A stretch of DNA of 64,000 nucleotides, from contig NZ_JAFCMB010000011.1 of the NCBI RefSeq assembly GCF_018130145.1, forward strand, positions 62,001 through 126,000, read 5' to 3'. This DNA is from Bradyrhizobium sp. AUGA SZCCT0176. GTDB lineage: Bacteria; Pseudomonadota; Alphaproteobacteria; Rhizobiales; Xanthobacteraceae. Below, piece by piece: positions 46,634-54,853 of this stretch. Below the pieces are notes generated by a model. It did not search any database and was not told the origin of the DNA. It was given only the letters and a program-made list of their open reading frames with translations. Each line of letters begins with the position of its first letter. Positions within the stretch are counted from its first letter, which is position 1. The translations under genes were made by a program, and so were the position numbers.

Positions 46634-46645
46634 CGCTCGTTCCCT

Positions 46646-47386
46646 TCAGTCCCGCACGAACATCTTGCGCGCGCGAATGGACTCCCATGCCTCCGGAGAA
46701 TCCAAACTGTCGATCTTACCCATCGCAATTGCGCGCAAGAGACTGTGCACACCGAGATGGCCGCGATTGATCAGCCCATACTTGGCCGTGATCGCGTCCT
46801 CAAGCGGCGTCACGACATCCCTTAGAAGGTCGTCGTCGATACCGGCAAATTCGCCCCGCTTGACTACTTCCTTGACGACGTCCCAATAGGCGGAGTTCGC
46901 CATCAAGCCGCGGGCCATCCACATCACCTCGTCCGCCGTCGCTTTCGTAGTCAAGATGCCGCTGCGGTCGCCCGCCCGTTGAAAGAACCGATCTTCCAGA
47001 AAGGCCCGGGCCTCCGGATCGTCGACGCCGGAAATCGCGCCGCCGCCAATCCATCGCGCGAGCGTGACCGCAAGGTTCAGGAGCAGAGGATCACGTGTGG
47101 AGTCGAGCGGCGGGAACGGGACCGCGCCGCAGAAATCGTGAGCAAATGTGGTGGGCCTGCGATCTGGCGCACGCCAGTTCCTGCGGGCAACGAAGTCGGC
47201 CAGCATTCGCGCAATGACATTGACTTCTTCGGGTGTGAAATCGCCATGCACACCAACACGATCGAATGCCTGTCCCGCCGCTTCATCAGCCCGGAGAAAA
47301 GCTGTCAGTTCGAGCAATTCGTCGATGCTCGTCGGTTCGAACATCTTCTCTGGTGGAGGCGACGACTCGTCGGATTCAGGACTCAT
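46646..47386 (-). CDS. Protein of unknown function between the acyltransferase and the giant RTX gene
   Basis: A 246-residue, acidic, probably helical, soluble protein with no signal peptide. The ATG at 47386 follows GGAG at about 8 bp; the frame is open further upstream but has no better start. It contains 'SIDELLELTAFLRADEAAGQ', 'GDFTPEEVNVIARMLADFV', 'LNLAVTLARWIGGG' and 'LINRGHLGVHSLLRAI'. It ends 12 bp before the giant gene, so the two are surely co-translated. I recognise no family. Options suggested by position are a cytoplasmic chaperone that keeps the giant protein unfolded for export, or an antitoxin/immunity partner for its PIN-like N-terminus. Confidence 0.8.
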   Translation of the reverse strand: MSPESDESSPPPEKMFEPTSIDELLELTAFLRADEAAGQAFDRVGVHGDFTPEEVNVIARMLADFVARRNWRAPDRRPTTFAHDFCGAVPFPPLDSTRDPLLLNLAVTLARWIGGGAISGVDDPEARAFLEDRFFQRAGDRSGILTTKATADEVMWMARGLMANSAYWDVVKEVVKRGEFAGIDDDLLRDVVTPLEDAITAKYGLINRGHLGVHSLLRAIAMGKIDSLDSPEAWESIRARKMFVRD

Positions 47387-47497
47387 GCTATTAGCTCCAC
47401 GGGTGGAGATTGGCGTGACCCTGGAAGGCGTGCCACTTTGCAGCGACCCGGCGACTCCCACGGTGGCGACCGCGCGCAGAAACTAGGTTGAAGAACA

Positions 47498-48118
47498 TCA
47501 TGCGCTCTCGCCTTTGTTCCCAGCCTCCCCCACCGGCTTGACCTTCATCTTCTCCAGCACCGCCGGATCAACGAGCTGGCTCACGATCGGATGAATACGA
47601 ACCGGCTTGTCCTTCACGACCTGCTTGAAGTTCGCGAGCACGGCGGTGGCGACCTTTTGCGAGGGGGCGATGACGTCGAGCAGCCAGGTGGTCTCGCCGC
47701 TGTTCCAGTCCTCGGCCTTGAGGCGGACCGGGAACACGCGGGCCTGGATCTGCTCGCGGATCTTGGCGTCGACCTCGTCGGAGACGCTGGCCCAGATCGC
47801 GATGCCGGCGGTCTCCTCCATCTTGCCTTCGCCGCCCGATTTCGCGATCGCGATGCGGTCGCGGGTCATCGGCTCGACCACCAGATGCATGACGTCGGCG
47901 AGCGTCTGGTTGCGATAGCGCGGCAGGTTCAGCATCGCGAGGACCACTTCGCCGACGCTGGCCTGGATCCGCGTCTTGAACGCCGTGATTTGCGCCAGCA
48001 CTTCCGGATCGAGCGCGCGGGCCTCCGGAGCGGCCTCCCCGGCCGGAACTCCGCCCTTGATCCCGTTCAGAACCGGCTTCTCGGCTGCTGCTGACGTTCC
48101 GTTCGTGCTCTTTGCCAC
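47498..48118 (-). CDS. HlyC-like toxin-activating lysine acyltransferase family protein
   Basis: A 206-residue protein matching the RtxC/HlyC family, which uses acyl-ACP to acylate lysines of RTX toxins in the cytoplasm before export. Family pattern: 'GEVVLAMLNLPRYRNQTLAD', 'GIAIWASVSDEVDAKI', 'RLKAEDWNSGETTWLLDVIA' and 'VRIHPIVSQLVD'. Asp148 in WLLDVIAP aligns with catalytic Asp92 of HlyC. The catalytic His23 of HlyC (SPLHRNW) aligns with Tyr68 in LPRYRNQ. The start is GTG 48118 with GAGGAGAG upstream. The N-terminal 40 residues are Ala/Gly-rich linker. It is the first gene of the operon leading to the giant protein, about 110 bp before the 246-residue gene. Confidence 0.82.
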   Translation of the reverse strand: MAKSTNGTSAAAEKPVLNGIKGGVPAGEAAPEARALDPEVLAQITAFKTRIQASVGEVVLAMLNLPRYRNQTLADVMHLVVEPMTRDRIAIAKSGGEGKMEETAGIAIWASVSDEVDAKIREQIQARVFPVRLKAEDWNSGETTWLLDVIAPSQKVATAVLANFKQVVKDKPVRIHPIVSQLVDPAVLEKMKVKPVGEAGNKGESA

Positions 48119-48674
48119 GGGCTCTCTCCTCTGCTTTTCAATCCGCCCGGTCGGGGCGTGTCGTTGTCAGGGGAGATATGAGCTTGCGGCCGGGTCGCGC
48201 GCGGGTCAAAGCCCGCCATCGACCAGACCGCAGATTGGCCGGCATTTTTAGCCGGCGGCACCTTCCGTTAGCATGGCGGCAAGTGGACGCCCGACCGGTT
48301 CGGCCTGTCTGGCCGAAACCGTGGATGCGCGCGCGTCGTCCTGCCGCCTATGGTCGGAAGTGGCCCCACCACCCCTGTTCCTGTGCGTTCATGGAACATT
48401 AATATTTTTACAACCTCAAGACGAATTCGCACTTCCCACCAAAAAACATTTCGCGACTTGTCCGCAGGTTACGTTTTGTGTCTGTTTTGTCTACCGGTCC
48501 GGTGCCGGGCTTCGGGTTCCACTCGAACGAATCGGCGCGCGGTGCGGTAAGCAACGCGGTTTTCGCATTGGGGCGATGGATCGATCGTGCTGCGATATAC
48601 GGCTGGATATAGCGCTCCGACGACTGGAATTTGCCAGCGCACGCGGCGCTGTTGGCATAATATTCTCTTCAGGC
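48119..48674. promoter_or_regulatory. Upstream region of the RTX operon
   Basis: About 550 bp without a convincing gene. The part at about 48390-48475 is clearly richer in A and T than its surroundings ('AATATTTTTAC', 'AAAAAACATTTCG') and is the best place for the leftward promoter of the acyltransferase-RTX operon. A perfect GTTC-ATG-GAAC palindrome lies at 48387-48397. Exact promoter boxes were not assigned. Confidence 0.4.
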
Positions 48675-48752
48675 CAGCTGCGTAGGGCGGGTTCTCTTTA
48701 ACCCGCCACTTGGATCGCGAGATGGCGGGTTAAAGCCAACCCGCCCTACGCG
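48675..48752. repeat. Palindromic dispersed repeat, copy 1
   Basis: CAGCTGCGTAGGGCGGGTTC begins the unit, whose two halves pair (GTAGGGCGGGTT... with ...AACCCGCCCTAC) around 'GGATCGCGAGATGGCGGG'. A near-identical copy in the same orientation lies at 49503-49581. The type is familiar to me from Bradyrhizobium-group intergenic regions. Confidence 0.85.
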
Positions 48753-48768
48753 AGCTCCAGGATGGGAA

Positions 48769-49530
48769 TCAGCAGCGGGTGAGATAACGGCAGACAACTT
48801 CGCGAACGAAGCGCAGACGGTGGTTGGCATAGGCGCGGCCGCCATAGAGGCGGAAATCGACAAAACTCACATAGGCCACGACGCCCTCGGTGATTGACAT
48901 CGTGTACTTACACAAGAATACAGGGTTCAGCTTCGCCTCACACTGCGTTGAGAAAAACTCGTCATCGTATCCGCCGATATAGTTGGAGTAGCTGGCGACG
49001 CCCCGGTAATGCGCCAATCCTTCAAAGCTGTCGTCTTGGCGATTCGGCGCGGACCGCATAACATTGGCGCGCGCAAATTCGGCAAAGTCAGCGTGCGCGC
49101 TGGTTTTGATCTGGACGACAGTCTCCTCGGCACGCATGCGATGGCCGGCGGTATTCTGATCGATACCGTCTCGCCGCGCCTTCGCCGCCACCGCCACGCT
49201 CCAGGCTTCGCCGCTGCCGCCAACGAACATCAGTAGGACGTCGTCGGATTTGAGCAGCGGTGGCAGCGGGCCCTTGCTGCTAGGCGGTGCGCTCTCCACG
49301 AAGACCACATAAGCCCGCGGCACGACCAGATCCGGGAAGTTTGCCTTGCCGACAGCGTCGTTGACGAGGCTGATCCGGATCGGGGTCATGTCGAGCGAGA
49401 AGTGGAGGTATTCCGCCCGACCCCGATTGGGCACCTCGTCCGCATGAGCAGGATCGGGGCAGAGGCCGCCCAACACTCTCAACGCGACCACCGCAACAAG
49501 CGCCAGCTGCGTAAGGCGGGTTCTCTTCAA
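48769..49530 (-). CDS. Secreted protein of unknown function
   Basis: A protein of about 253 residues with a convincing Sec signal if translation begins at TTG 49530: KRTRLTQLALVAVVALRVLG then 'LCPDPAHADE', cleavage after AHA. No ATG is available nearby, and a GTG nine codons later is the alternative. The mature part is mixed alpha/beta ('AYVVFVESAPPSSKGPLPPL', 'VLLMFVGGSGEAWSVAVAAK', 'VAYVSFVDFRLYGG') with two or three Cys near the C-terminus that may pair. The likely start codon lies inside palindromic repeat copy 2, and copy 1 begins 17 bp after the stop. I do not recognise a family. Confidence 0.68.
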   Translation of the reverse strand: MKRTRLTQLALVAVVALRVLGGLCPDPAHADEVPNRGRAEYLHFSLDMTPIRISLVNDAVGKANFPDLVVPRAYVVFVESAPPSSKGPLPPLLKSDDVLLMFVGGSGEAWSVAVAAKARRDGIDQNTAGHRMRAEETVVQIKTSAHADFAEFARANVMRSAPNRQDDSFEGLAHYRGVASYSNYIGGYDDEFFSTQCEAKLNPVFLCKYTMSITEGVVAYVSFVDFRLYGGRAYANHRLRFVREVVCRYLTRC

Positions 49531-49581
49531 CCCGCCGCTTGGATCGCGAGATGGCGGGTTAAAGCCAACCCGCCCTACGGG
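49503..49581. repeat. Palindromic dispersed repeat, copy 2
   Basis: Near-identical to 48675-48752, same orientation. The differences include GTAGGGCGGG/GTAAGGCGGG and TTTAACCC/TTCAACCC. The second change turns a TTA codon into TTG on the minus strand, the proposed start of the secreted protein gene. Left arm 'GGCGGGTTCTCTTCAACCCG' and right arm 'GGCGGGTTAAAGCCAACCCG' each also contain their own small stem. Confidence 0.85.
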
Positions 49582-49607
49582 AGCCAGGCCAGCTGTTGCC
49601 GATCGCG

Positions 49608-50069
49608 TCACGCAAACCTCCGATCCGGCCGCACCACGAGCGCCCACCAGAACGCAGCGGAACAAATGCCGCCAATGGCGGCGGCACTTGTAAAGAAGAT
49701 GAGATCGCCTGCGAGATCGGAGGTTTCGGCGGTCCCTTGCCCGATGCCGATGAACGGCGTTGAATGAAAAAGCAGTTCGGCGGCGAACAGGCTGATCAGG
49801 AAGGATACCCACCATCCTCCTGAGCGTTTCAACAGCCAGTACGATTTCGGCCACTCGATGCACAGGCCGATAACCATCGCGAAGGCCAGTGCGATGAAGC
49901 TGCCGACGAACCATACGGCCGAAACAAATTCCGCGACGCCAGTGAAGTCACGACGGCCGGATTGGAGAAGGCCAACTGCCGCAAACCCCACTGCAAATAT
50001 CAATGGCGACACTATTCCCGTCAACAAAATCGCAGCAAGGCCACGTCCGACGAGAGCGAGGCGTTTCAT
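49608..50069 (-). CDS. Small integral membrane protein of unknown function
   Basis: A 153-residue protein with four predicted membrane segments: 'LAAILLTGIVSPLIFAVGFA', 'VSAVWFVGSFIALAFAMVI', 'WWVSFLISLFAAELLF' and 'LIFFTSAAAIGGICSAAFWW'. The loop before segment 3 reads 'EWPKSYWLLKRSGG'. It ends 27 bp before repeat copy 2 and is in the same direction as the secreted protein gene, so the repeat separates two genes that may once have been closer. No family was recognised; there is no direct link to secretion. Confidence 0.75.
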   Translation of the reverse strand: MKRLALVGRGLAAILLTGIVSPLIFAVGFAAVGLLQSGRRDFTGVAEFVSAVWFVGSFIALAFAMVIGLCIEWPKSYWLLKRSGGWWVSFLISLFAAELLFHSTPFIGIGQGTAETSDLAGDLIFFTSAAAIGGICSAAFWWALVVRPDRRFA

Positions 50070-50937
50070 TCGTGTCCCCGACCCGACCGGCCGAACAGCA
50101 GCGGCATGGTTCAGACCTCCGGATATTCTGCATACAACATGCCCGCAATTCCATCCGCCTTGGCGCGCGACGGTGACGGGAAAGCGTCGATTCGTCGCCC
50201 GAGGATGAAGTTAGCCATCACATCCACGGGTTGTAAACGAGAACGCGGAGCGAGCCCTAACTTTCCGTGAATGGAGACGAGCAATCTGCTGCCGTGGGCA
50301 AGGACAAGAGCCCGTTACCCATCTGCGAGCTTCGCGCCGGCGCCTCGCACGCAAGCACAATCTTGCGCCCCGCCTGCGACAAATCAACCCGACGGGCAAA
50401 TCGGTGCTGATTTTCGGAAATTATGTCAAGCCCCAGACTAAAAAATATTTCTGTTTACCGGAAGGAAAATCAGGTGCATATGTTTGCCCATCCCGTCCTA
50501 CTCAGAAGGGCGTCGGCCGTCGTCACGGACGTTGGGCGGGTTGCGATGGACGCTTGTTTACGCTGAGACGATGGGCGTGGATTAAGCGTACGGCAAAACC
50601 GTGTGGTCCTGGCGCCCGTTGCAGGCGTCAAGCGGTCGGGTAGGCGAGAGCTGAACCGGCAGCGACGGAGTCAACCAAGAACTCGTCTCCGGGGAGATCA
50701 CGGCATAAGCCGTAAAGCCATTGCGCAGGGAATGTCGGATGTTCTCCGCTGCCCTGTATGCTCGTGTGCAGCCTACTTAGCACTAAACGCACACGGGACC
50801 GCGGGTGCAGCGCGCATCCGGCATTCCCTGCGCCCTCTGTCTTGAGAGGGCGGGAAGGTTCTGGCAAAGCTCGGGCGCAATGCGCCGCGAGAATGCGAAA
50901 CTGCGTTTTGGATGATGGTGGCACAAACAAACACCGC
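50070..50937. repeat. Gene-free interval with decayed dispersed repeat DNA
   Basis: Open frames here are short and of low-complexity, Arg/Pro-rich composition. From about 50330 to 50860 the sequence ('CGACAAATCAACCCGACGGG', 'GTGGTCCTGGCGCCCGTTGC', 'GCATTCCCTGCGCCCTCTG') looks like the long dispersed intergenic repeat that I remember from Bradyrhizobium genomes. That is memory, not a search. I see no intact coding capacity. Confidence 0.45.
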
Positions 50938-51058
50938 CGTCGTCCCGGCCTTGAGCCGGGACCCATAACCACAGGAAGAAGTTTTGCGAACGGTCTCTGT
51001 TACCGCGTCTTCATCGAGAGGTCACGCGGTATGGGTCCCGGCCTTCGCCGGGACGACG
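50938..51058. repeat. Large inverted repeat (palindromic element) downstream of the T1SS genes
   Basis: The left arm at 50938-50967 (CGTCGTCCCGGCCTTGAGCC...) and right arm at 51030-51058 (...CGGCCTTCGCCGGGACGACG) are near-perfect inverted copies of about 29 bp around a 62-bp spacer. Each arm also folds on itself (CCCGGC/GCCGGG). It lies directly after the hlyD-type stop and could act as transcription end or mRNA stabiliser. Confidence 0.8.
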
Positions 51059-51077
51059 TGAGAGATGATCACCCCCC

Positions 51078-52544
51078 TCATCGCTCCCTGCCCGCCTCGT
51101 CGAGGGCCTGCATGATCGGCGAGAGCAGATACTGGATCACCCGCCGCTGGCCGGTCTTGATCTCGGCCTGCACCGAGAGGCCGGGACCGAGCGCCTGCTT
51201 GCGGTCGCGAACGCGGATGCTGGTCTCCAGCAGGCGGATGCGGGCGGCATAGACGAGGCCGGGCTGGATCGGCCGGTTCTTCTCGTCGCGCTGCGGCCCG
51301 TTCGATTGCGATTGCGACAGGTCGATCGCATCGCGGCTGATGCCCTCGACGATCCCCGGCACGAGGCCATGGTCGGTGAAGGGGAACGCCTCCAGCTTGA
51401 CCCGCACCGGCTGGCCTTCCCGGATAAAGCCGATGTCCTTGTTGAGGACATGGGCCTCGACCTCGATCTCGGCACCATCAGGGACGATGATCATCAGGGC
51501 CTGCGCCGGCTGCACCACGCCGCCGATGGTGGAGACGGCGAGCTGCTGCACCGTACCAGTGACCGGCGCGCGCAGCTGCAGAAACTCGCGGCGCCGCGTG
51601 GTCTTGCGCAATTCCTCGGCCGCGAGCTGCGCCTTGTCGCGGGCCTGGACCAGCTCGGTCACGGCGGTCTTGCCAAAAGTCTCGCGCAGCTTGCGGATCT
51701 CGGCCTCCAGCGAGCTCATCGCCGCGCGCGCCTTCACCGTGTTGGCAAGCTGCACGTCGATATTCTGGATGTGCTCGATGCGCTGCTGCTCGTATTCGAG
51801 CAGCTTCAGGCGGGCGTAATTGCCCTGGTCGGTGAGCTTCCGGCGGGCTTCGAGCGACTGGTCGACCAGCGGGAGCGTGAGCCGGAGCTTGTGGATTTCG
51901 ACCTCGGTGGACGCGAGTTCAGCCGCGCGCTGCGCGATCTGCTGGCGCAGGCTGGCGATCTGCGCCTCGTACTCCGCGATGCTGGTGCGGACGAACTGCT
52001 CCTCGACCGCGACCGTCGCGGGTGGTGCGTCTTCCGGCGCGGCGAAACTGGTCGGATGACCGTCGAGATAGGCGAGCAGCGCGGCGTTGCGGGCATGCAC
52101 GAGCCTGGACGCCAGCAGGTTCTGGCGCGCCTGCTGTTCGTCGGCGGTCGCAAGCGTCGGGTCGAGTTCGACGAGCGGCTGGCCCTCCTCGACATGCTGG
52201 CCGTTGGTGACATGGATGGCGCGCACCTGGCCGATTTCCATCGGCTGGATGGTCTTGACCTTGCTGGACGGGATGATCTTGCCGCTCGCCACCGCCACGA
52301 CGTCGACGGTGCCGATGATCGACCAGACGAGACCCGCCGTGAAGAAGGCGCAGGTCATGAGCAGCAGCATGCGCAGCCCGGGACTCGCTGGCTTCTCCAT
52401 GATCTCGAGGGCGGCGGGCAGGAACTCGTGATCGGAGATCGGCCGCTTGTTGCGATCGGCCTCGTTCTGCATGCCCCAGCTCGCCCGCAGCACCGCCCAA
52501 TGCTTGGCGAGCGTCGGAAAGCGACCGGCCAGCCACGCCATCAT
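51078..52544 (-). CDS. Type I secretion membrane-fusion (adaptor) protein, HlyD family
   Basis: A 488-residue periplasmic adaptor joining the inner-membrane ABC exporter to a TolC-type channel. The cytoplasmic N-terminus leads to one membrane segment ('LRMLLLMTCAFFTAGLVWSI'), then a lipoyl/barrel-sandwich half ('KIIPSSKVKTIQPMEIGQVR'), a long coiled-coil hairpin (about 150-330), the second half ('LRAPVTGTVQQLAVSTIGGV') and the beta-barrel ending 'LSVQAEIKTGQRRVIQYLLS'. The ATG 52544 overlaps the upstream exporter stop as ATGATG, so the pair is translationally coupled. No outer-membrane channel gene is present in the window. Confidence 0.95.
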   Translation of the reverse strand: MMAWLAGRFPTLAKHWAVLRASWGMQNEADRNKRPISDHEFLPAALEIMEKPASPGLRMLLLMTCAFFTAGLVWSIIGTVDVVAVASGKIIPSSKVKTIQPMEIGQVRAIHVTNGQHVEEGQPLVELDPTLATADEQQARQNLLASRLVHARNAALLAYLDGHPTSFAAPEDAPPATVAVEEQFVRTSIAEYEAQIASLRQQIAQRAAELASTEVEIHKLRLTLPLVDQSLEARRKLTDQGNYARLKLLEYEQQRIEHIQNIDVQLANTVKARAAMSSLEAEIRKLRETFGKTAVTELVQARDKAQLAAEELRKTTRRREFLQLRAPVTGTVQQLAVSTIGGVVQPAQALMIIVPDGAEIEVEAHVLNKDIGFIREGQPVRVKLEAFPFTDHGLVPGIVEGISRDAIDLSQSQSNGPQRDEKNRPIQPGLVYAARIRLLETSIRVRDRKQALGPGLSVQAEIKTGQRRVIQYLLSPIMQALDEAGRER

Positions 52545-54727
52545 GTGCCGAGCCCCATTTGCTTGGTGTAGAGCTGCGCATAGCGCCCACCCGATTGCAG
52601 CAGCGTCGCATGATCGCCGATTTCGGTGATCTCGCCGGCTTCGACGGTGACGATCCTGTCGCACTTGCGGACGGCGGACAGGCGATGGGCGATGATGATG
52701 ACGGTGCGGCCGCGGGCGATGCCGGCGAGGTTATGCTGGATGACTTCCTCGCTCTCGGCGTCAAGCGCGCTGGTCGCCTCGTCGAGGATCAGGATGCGCG
52801 GATTGCCGATCAGCGCCCGCGCAATGGCGATGCGCTGGCGCTGCCCGCCCGAGAGGTTGCCGCCGCGTTCGTCGATCACGGTGTCGTAGCCATGCGAGAG
52901 CGCGAGGATGAACTCGTGCGCGCCGGCGAGCTGGGCGGCGGCGATGACGCGCTCCATCGGCAGGGTGGTATCGGCCAGCGCGATGTTCTCGCGCACCGAG
53001 CGGTTGAACAGGATGTTCTCCTGCAGCACGACGCCGATCTGCCGCCGCAGCCAGGCCGGATCGACCAGCGCAAGGTCGACGCCGTCGACCAGCACCCTGC
53101 CCTGCTCCGGAACATAGAGACGCTGCACCAGCTTCGTCAGCGTCGACTTGCCCGAGCCGGACGGCCCGACGACGCCGAGCATCTCGCCGGCCTGGACCGA
53201 CAGCGAGACGCCGCGCAGCGCTTCGGGCGCATCGGGGCGGTAGCGGAAACGAACCCGATCGAAGCTGACCGCGCCCTTGATCGGGGGAAGGCTTGCCCGG
53301 TTGGGGTTGTGGTCGGGCTCGGCCGGCACGTTCAGCACGTCGCCCAGCCGGTCGACCGAGATGCGGACCTGCTGGAAATCCTGCCAGAGCTGGGAGAGGC
53401 GCAGGATCGGCTGCGCGACCCGCCCGGAGAGCATGTTGAAGGCAACCAGCGAGCCGACGGAAAGGTCGCCTGCGATCACCGCCTTCGCCCCGAAAAACAG
53501 GATAGCTACCGTGGTCAGCTTGGAGACCAGCTGGATGAGATGGCTGCCCCAGTTCGCCAGCGTCGCAACCTGAAATCCGGTGGCGGTGTAGCCCGCGAAC
53601 TGCTTCTCCCACTTCGCCCGCATCTGCGGCTCGACCGCCATCGCCTTCAGCGTGCCGATGCCGGTGACGGTTTCGACGAGGAAGGACTGGTTCTCCGCCC
53701 CGCGGCGGAATTTCTCGTCGAGCCGCGCGCGCAGCGGCGGCGTGATGATGATGGAGATGGCGAGATAGAGCGGGATCGACAGCGTCACGATCAGCGTCAG
53801 CAACGGGCTGTAGGCATACATCACCGCGAAGAACACGATCGTGAAGAACAGGTCGATCACGACGGTGACGGCGTTCGAGGTGAGGAATTCCCTGATACGA
53901 TCGAGCTCGCGCACGCGGGCGACGCTGTCGCCGACGCGGCGGGCCTCGAAATAGGACAGCGGCAGGTTGAGAAGGTGCCGGAACAGCCGCGCCGAAAGCT
54001 CGCTGTCGACGCGGTTGGTGGTATGGGCGAACAGCCAGTTGCGCAGCGCCGACAGTCCGGTCTCGAAGATCAGCACGGCCGCCAGCCCGATCGCCAGCAC
54101 GTCGAGCGTCGTCAGCGACTGATGGACCAGCACCTTGTCGATGACGAGCTGGAAGAAGATGGGCGAGATCAGCCCCATCAGCTGCAGGAAGAAGGACCCG
54201 ATCAGCACGTCGCGCAGCGCGCCGCGATATTTCACGAGGGCGGGAATGAACCAGCTGATGTCGAACGGGCGGGTGGCGCCAGCCATCAGCTCGCGCGTCG
54301 TCATGAGGAGCAGGCGCCCGGCATATTTGCCGTCGAAATCTTCCGCCGACCACACTTCCGGGCGCTCGCCATCGCCGCGCTGGATCAAAAAGCGCGTTCC
54401 ATCCGGCTGCTGGTCGACCTTGAGCAGGATGGCGGCCTCACCGTCCTTCAATTCGGCGAGCGCCGGCAAAGGCACCTTGTGGAGTTCCGCGACGGCGCAA
54501 GGCTTGATCCTGGCGACGATGTTCAGGCGCTTGGCGATCCGGGCAAGGTCTTCCAGGCGGTAGCCCTCACCCGGCGCGCCGTGGTCATGGGCGATCTGGG
54601 CCGGATCGGCCGGGACGCCGAGGAATTTGGCGACCAGGATGAAGGAGAGCAGCGATACCGGGAATGCGGGACGATGGCCGTCCACTGCGTCCGCAGTCAC
54701 GTTACGAGCATCGGCAACTATATTCAT
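52541..54727 (-). CDS. Type I secretion ABC transporter, HlyB-type with C39-like domain
   Basis: A 728-residue exporter. Residues about 15-140 form a peptidase-C39-like domain ('SLLSFILVAKFLGVPADPAQ') without the catalytic Cys, as in HlyB, where it binds unfolded RTX substrate. Then come a six-helix ABC membrane domain ('GSFFLQLMGLISPIFFQLVIDKVL' region, 'LNLPLSYFEARRVGDSVARV') and an ATPase with GPSGSGKST, LSGGQRQR, 'ILILDEATSALDAESE' and 'IIIAHRLS'. ATG 54727 gives the usual start; the longer frame adds 15 residues. It is the obvious export engine for the giant RTX protein, which is transcribed in the same direction 6.4 kb downstream, though substrate pairing is inferred. Confidence 0.94.
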   Translation of the reverse strand: MNIVADARNVTADAVDGHRPAFPVSLLSFILVAKFLGVPADPAQIAHDHGAPGEGYRLEDLARIAKRLNIVARIKPCAVAELHKVPLPALAELKDGEAAILLKVDQQPDGTRFLIQRGDGERPEVWSAEDFDGKYAGRLLLMTTRELMAGATRPFDISWFIPALVKYRGALRDVLIGSFFLQLMGLISPIFFQLVIDKVLVHQSLTTLDVLAIGLAAVLIFETGLSALRNWLFAHTTNRVDSELSARLFRHLLNLPLSYFEARRVGDSVARVRELDRIREFLTSNAVTVVIDLFFTIVFFAVMYAYSPLLTLIVTLSIPLYLAISIIITPPLRARLDEKFRRGAENQSFLVETVTGIGTLKAMAVEPQMRAKWEKQFAGYTATGFQVATLANWGSHLIQLVSKLTTVAILFFGAKAVIAGDLSVGSLVAFNMLSGRVAQPILRLSQLWQDFQQVRISVDRLGDVLNVPAEPDHNPNRASLPPIKGAVSFDRVRFRYRPDAPEALRGVSLSVQAGEMLGVVGPSGSGKSTLTKLVQRLYVPEQGRVLVDGVDLALVDPAWLRRQIGVVLQENILFNRSVRENIALADTTLPMERVIAAAQLAGAHEFILALSHGYDTVIDERGGNLSGGQRQRIAIARALIGNPRILILDEATSALDAESEEVIQHNLAGIARGRTVIIIAHRLSAVRKCDRIVTVEAGEITEIGDHATLLQSGGRYAQLYTKQMGLGT

Positions 54728-54853
54728 CCGGACGTCACACCCAGCCAGCACATTCCGGGTTCCGACGGACACTCGTACAGGATGTTGTCAGCCCCCCGCC
54801 CTTCAATGACTCGCGCAGAAAGCGAATGCAATGCATTCGATCTCGACCCGTCA

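Noticed and set aside
14393..46633. The regular repeats as CRISPR arrays or an assembly artefact
   Set aside because: The repeats are coding, keep frame and vary in sequence and length as protein modules; there are no constant repeat/spacer units. An assembly error in copy number cannot be excluded but would not create the frame.
48273..48701. 142-residue frame upstream of the RTX operon
   Set aside because: It has Cys/Arg-rich random composition, runs into palindromic repeat copy 1 and lacks a ribosome site; the region is more likely regulatory.
50758..51252. 164-residue frame near the T1SS genes as a gene
   Set aside because: It crosses the inverted repeat and the end of the HlyD-type gene; its composition is that of repeat DNA and it has no family motifs.
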